Shown piece by piece: positions 61,754 to 64,000 of a stretch of DNA of 64,000 nucleotides (position 1 is the first letter of the stretch; each line of letters opens with the position of its first letter). The notes beneath the pieces are model-generated. The model was not told the origin of the DNA. It worked only from the letters and a program-made list of their open reading frames with translations, and ran no database searches. A program made the translations under genes and the position numbers. The DNA comes from Ralstonia sp. A12 (GTDB lineage Bacteria; Pseudomonadota; Gammaproteobacteria; Burkholderiales; Burkholderiaceae). The stretch spans positions 234,674 through 298,673 of the forward strand of contig NZ_JSZO01000011.1 of assembly GCF_000801955.1 (NCBI RefSeq), in the 5' to 3' direction.

Positions 61754-63031
61754 ATGAGTGATACAAAGTATCAAGGAGACACCAACGCCGTCGTCAACCC
61801 GCTCGACAAGGGTCTGGGTGCGTTGGAAACCGCTTGCGCGCCGGAGCAGATCGCTGCCCAGCGCTGGAACGTACTGAGTGAAGACCTGAACCTGCCGGTG
61901 GCAGTCCTTTCGCAATCGCGTCTGGAACACAACCTGGCCTGGATGCAGCGCTTTGTGGGGGAATACGGCGTCAAGCTGGCACCGCACGGCAAGACGACGA
62001 TGGCGCCGCGCCTGTTCCAGCGCCAGCTGGAAGGTGGTGCCTGGGGCATCACGCTGGCAACGGCCCACCAGACGCGCGTTGCCTACGCGCATGGCGTGCG
62101 CCGCGTGCTGATGGCCAACCAACTGGTCGGCAAGCGCAACATGGCCATCCTGGCCGAACTGCTGGCCGATCCGTCGTTTGAGTTCTTTTGCCTAGTGGAT
62201 GCGGCGGATCAGGTGGATCAACTCTCGGCCTTCTTCGGTAAGGCGGGTCGCCCGATCCAGGTGCTGATCGAGCTGGGTGTGCAGGGCGGCCGCACCGGTG
62301 TGCGCGATGAGGTGCAACTGCAGTCGGTGCTGGATGCGCTCACGCGTGCCAATGGCGCCGTCAAGCTAGCGGGCGTGGAAGTGTATGAAGGCGTGATCAA
62401 GGAAGAGGCCGACATCCGCACCTTCCTGCAGCGCGCCGTGAAGGTCATCGGCGATCTGGCGAAGGCCGGCCGCCTGCAACGCACGCCGGCTGTGCTGACC
62501 GGCGCCGGTTCGGCCTGGTACGACGTGGTGGCCGAGGAGTTTGCCAAGACCGATATCGGCCAGCCGCTGGATGTAGTGCTGCGCCCCGGTTGCTACCTGA
62601 CGCACGACGTCGGTATCTACAAGGCCGCACAGGCCCGTATCGACGCCAACAACCCGATCGCGCACAAGATGCGCTCCAGCCTGCTGCCCGCGCTGCAACT
62701 GTGGGCCTATGTGCAATCGGTGCCGGAAGGCGAGCGCGCCATCGTGGCGCTCGGCAAGCGCGATGCCGCCTTTGATGCCGGCTTGCCGCTGCCGGTGCTG
62801 CATTTCCGCCCGGGCGATAAGTCGCCCTCAGCCACGCCTGCACACTGGGAAGTCACCGGCATGATGGACCAGCACGCCTACTTGAAGATCGCCCCCGGCG
62901 ACGACATCAAGGTCGGCGACATGATCGCCTTCGACATTTCGCACCCGTGCCTGACGTTCGACAAGTGGCGCCAGATCCCGGTGATCGATGACACGTACAA
63001 CGTCGTCGACGTGGTGCAGACGTACTTCTGA
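61754..63031 (+). CDS. Fold-type III PLP-dependent amino-acid deaminase (DSD1/D-threonine-aldolase family)
   Basis: 425 residues. The alanine-racemase-like TIM barrel binds PLP through Lys80 in KLAPHGKTTMAP, with the other PLP contacts in LIELGVQGGRTGVRD and TGAGSAWYDVV. The C-terminal beta domain (~310-425) has the metal site of D-serine-dehydratase-like enzymes (His and Cys in FDISHPCLTFDKW). Family members are D-serine dehydratase, D-threonine aldolase and related deaminases. The ATG at 61754 fits the family; a matching palindrome overlaps its first codons. It is divergent from the RpiR operon and 11 bp before the kinase gene. With KDG kinase and KDPG aldolase beside it, D-glucosaminate dehydratase (giving 2-keto-3-deoxygluconate) is the most coherent reaction. 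Inferred, not proven. Confidence 0.85.
   Translation: MSDTKYQGDTNAVVNPLDKGLGALETACAPEQIAAQRWNVLSEDLNLPVAVLSQSRLEHNLAWMQRFVGEYGVKLAPHGKTTMAPRLFQRQLEGGAWGITLATAHQTRVAYAHGVRRVLMANQLVGKRNMAILAELLADPSFEFFCLVDAADQVDQLSAFFGKAGRPIQVLIELGVQGGRTGVRDEVQLQSVLDALTRANGAVKLAGVEVYEGVIKEEADIRTFLQRAVKVIGDLAKAGRLQRTPAVLTGAGSAWYDVVAEEFAKTDIGQPLDVVLRPGCYLTHDVGIYKAAQARIDANNPIAHKMRSSLLPALQLWAYVQSVPEGERAIVALGKRDAAFDAGLPLPVLHFRPGDKSPSATPAHWEVTGMMDQHAYLKIAPGDDIKVGDMIAFDISHPCLTFDKWRQIPVIDDTYNVVDVVQTYF
61759..61773. promoter_or_regulatory. Candidate RpiR operator (site 2, overlapping the deaminase start)
   Basis: TGATAC-AAA-GTATCA is a perfect 15-bp palindrome covering codons 2-7 of the deaminase gene, 99 bp from site 1 and of the same consensus on the other strand. 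A repressor bound here would block elongation or initiation of the deaminase-kinase transcript. Confidence 0.6.
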
Positions 63032-63042
63032 ATAGACCCTAT

Positions 63043-63963
63043 ATGGCAGACATCCTCGCCTATGGCGAAGCGCTGATCGAGTTCAATCAGGCGGATTCCG
63101 GCAGCACGTCGTGGAACTTCGGTTTTGGCGGCGATACGTCCAACTTCTGCATTGCCGCGGCGCGGCAGGGCGCACGCACCGGCTACATCAGCGCGGTGGG
63201 TGGTGACCGCTTCGGCCAGGCGCTGCGCGCGCTGTGGCAGGCCGAGGGCGTCGACCACACCTACGTGCATACCGATGCGCAGGCGCCCACTGGCCTGTAC
63301 TTCGTCTCGCATGACGCGCGCGGTCATCACTTCGATTACCTGCGCGCGGGTTCCGCCGCCAGCCGATTCCAGACGGCGCAATTGCCATTGCAGGCGATTG
63401 CGGCGGCCAAGGCCTTCCACCTGTCGGGGATCAGCCTGGCCATCAGCGATACGGCATGTGATACCGGCTTGGCAGCGATGTCGCATGCGCAGGCGTCGGG
63501 CGTGCTGGTGTCATTCGATACCAACCTGCGCTTGCGCCTGTGGCCGCTGGCCCGTGCCCGCGCGGTGATGCGCGAGGCCATGCGCACGTGCGACCTGTGC
63601 CTGCCGAGCTGGGATGATGTGACTGTGCTGCTCGATTGCCATGATCGCGACGGCATTGTCGACACGCTGCTCGGCTGGGGCGTCAAGCTGGTGGCGTTGA
63701 AGATGGGCGCGGAAGGTTGCTATGTCGCCACGCCCGAGTCGCGCACGCTGGTGCCGCGTCATACGGTCAATGCCATTGACGCGACGGGCGCGGGCGATTG
63801 TTTTGGTGGCTCGTTCGTGGCGCGCATCGTGGCGGGCGATTCACCGGTCGAGGCTGCGCGTTACGCCAACGTGGCTGCGGCGATTTCCACGACGGGCTAT
63901 AGCGCTGTTGCGCCGATCCCGCGGGCGGAGGTTGTACGGGCTGCGCTGGCGCAGGCTGCTTAG
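63043..63963 (+). CDS. kdgK: PfkB family sugar kinase, 2-dehydro-3-deoxygluconokinase-like
   Basis: 306 residues of the PfkB/ribokinase family. The N-terminal sugar site is FGFGGDTSNFCIAAARQG (GGDxxN motif) and the C-terminal ATP/base site is NAIDATGAGDCFGGSFVA with the catalytic Asp in GAGD. The sequence is closest to KdgK, which phosphorylates 2-keto-3-deoxygluconate to KDPG. The KDPG aldolase gene in the divergent operon would use that product. It starts 11 bp after the deaminase stop, so they form one transcript. Its stop is 37 bp before the right edge; no further gene is visible there. Confidence 0.88.
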   Translation: MADILAYGEALIEFNQADSGSTSWNFGFGGDTSNFCIAAARQGARTGYISAVGGDRFGQALRALWQAEGVDHTYVHTDAQAPTGLYFVSHDARGHHFDYLRAGSAASRFQTAQLPLQAIAAAKAFHLSGISLAISDTACDTGLAAMSHAQASGVLVSFDTNLRLRLWPLARARAVMREAMRTCDLCLPSWDDVTVLLDCHDRDGIVDTLLGWGVKLVALKMGAEGCYVATPESRTLVPRHTVNAIDATGAGDCFGGSFVARIVAGDSPVEAARYANVAAAISTTGYSAVAPIPRAEVVRAALAQAA

Positions 63964-64000
63964 GTGTTGTTGGTGTGCTGGGTGTTTCGTCCCCTGCCGG

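Noticed and set aside
1..64000. Search by eye for tRNA, rRNA, CRISPR arrays, insertion sequences and phage genes
   Set aside because: No tRNA TTC-arm pattern, no regularly spaced repeats, and no transposase or integrase was seen. A tRNAscan or ISfinder search was not possible here.

Overview
The window is a 64 kb stretch of GC-rich (about 64%) chromosome from a beta-proteobacterium. Codon use, the porin type, the Mdt/Mux-type efflux operon with two RND pumps, the MHS and GntP transporters and the many LysR/GntR/AraC/RpiR regulators all point to Burkholderiaceae, most likely Ralstonia. That genus assignment is inference from recognised protein families; no rRNA or tRNA gene is present to confirm it. 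I found no insertion sequence, prophage or CRISPR array. The region is dominated by catabolic and signalling modules of the kind often found on a second chromosome.

Layout. 1-3.9 kb: assimilatory nitrate reduction (a cut FAD reductase and a NasA-type reductase), separated by an intergenic palindromic repeat. 3.9-8.3 kb: small housekeeping or accessory genes (YkgJ-type cysteine cluster, spermidine-synthase-like, DUF2239, MATE, Rieske, RBBP9-like hydrolase). 8.3-15.2 kb: a five-gene operon (BKACE/DUF849 enzyme, MFS, quinone oxidoreductase, TauD-type dioxygenase, porin) that ends at a strong terminator and is divergent from its probable AraC regulator. 15.2-20.1 kb: an MFS exporter, two divergent phospholipase-D synthases (ClsA- and ClsC-like) and entericidin. 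20.4-27.8 kb: a chemoreceptor and c-di-GMP signalling block (MCP, degenerate GGDEF-EAL, PilZ, PAS-GGDEF) with GtrA and an unknown protein between.

28.1-35.0 kb: two tandem paralogous GntR regulators, an MHS transporter, and a hydroxyproline-type catabolic set (LhpC-like deaminase, ketoglutarate-semialdehyde dehydrogenase, Ldh2-family reductase). Near-identical 15-bp operator-like sites lie beside both divergent promoters and upstream of the second GntR gene. 35.2-47.5 kb: PagL lipid A deacylase, then a complete MdtABC plus outer-membrane-factor operon divergent from an OmpR-family two-component pair. 47.6-49.8 kb: a DUF333 lipoprotein and an ArnT-like glycosyltransferase. 49.9-55.6 kb: a LysR gene, a hydroxyacid dehydrogenase / class II aldolase / MHS transporter operon, and a divergent N-carbamoyl-amino-acid-hydrolase-like gene. 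55.7-56.7 kb: an FMN riboswitch and ribB.

56.7-64.0 kb: the most interesting module. RpiR, D-aminoacylase-like, RidA, GntP permease and KDPG aldolase genes lie divergent from a fold-III PLP deaminase gene and a KDG-kinase-like gene. Read together they spell a route from an imported N-acyl amino-sugar acid (for example N-acetyl-D-glucosaminate) through deacylation and deamination to 2-keto-3-deoxygluconate, KDPG, and pyruvate plus glyceraldehyde-3-phosphate. Two matching 15-bp palindromes flank the divergent promoter and are candidate RpiR operators.
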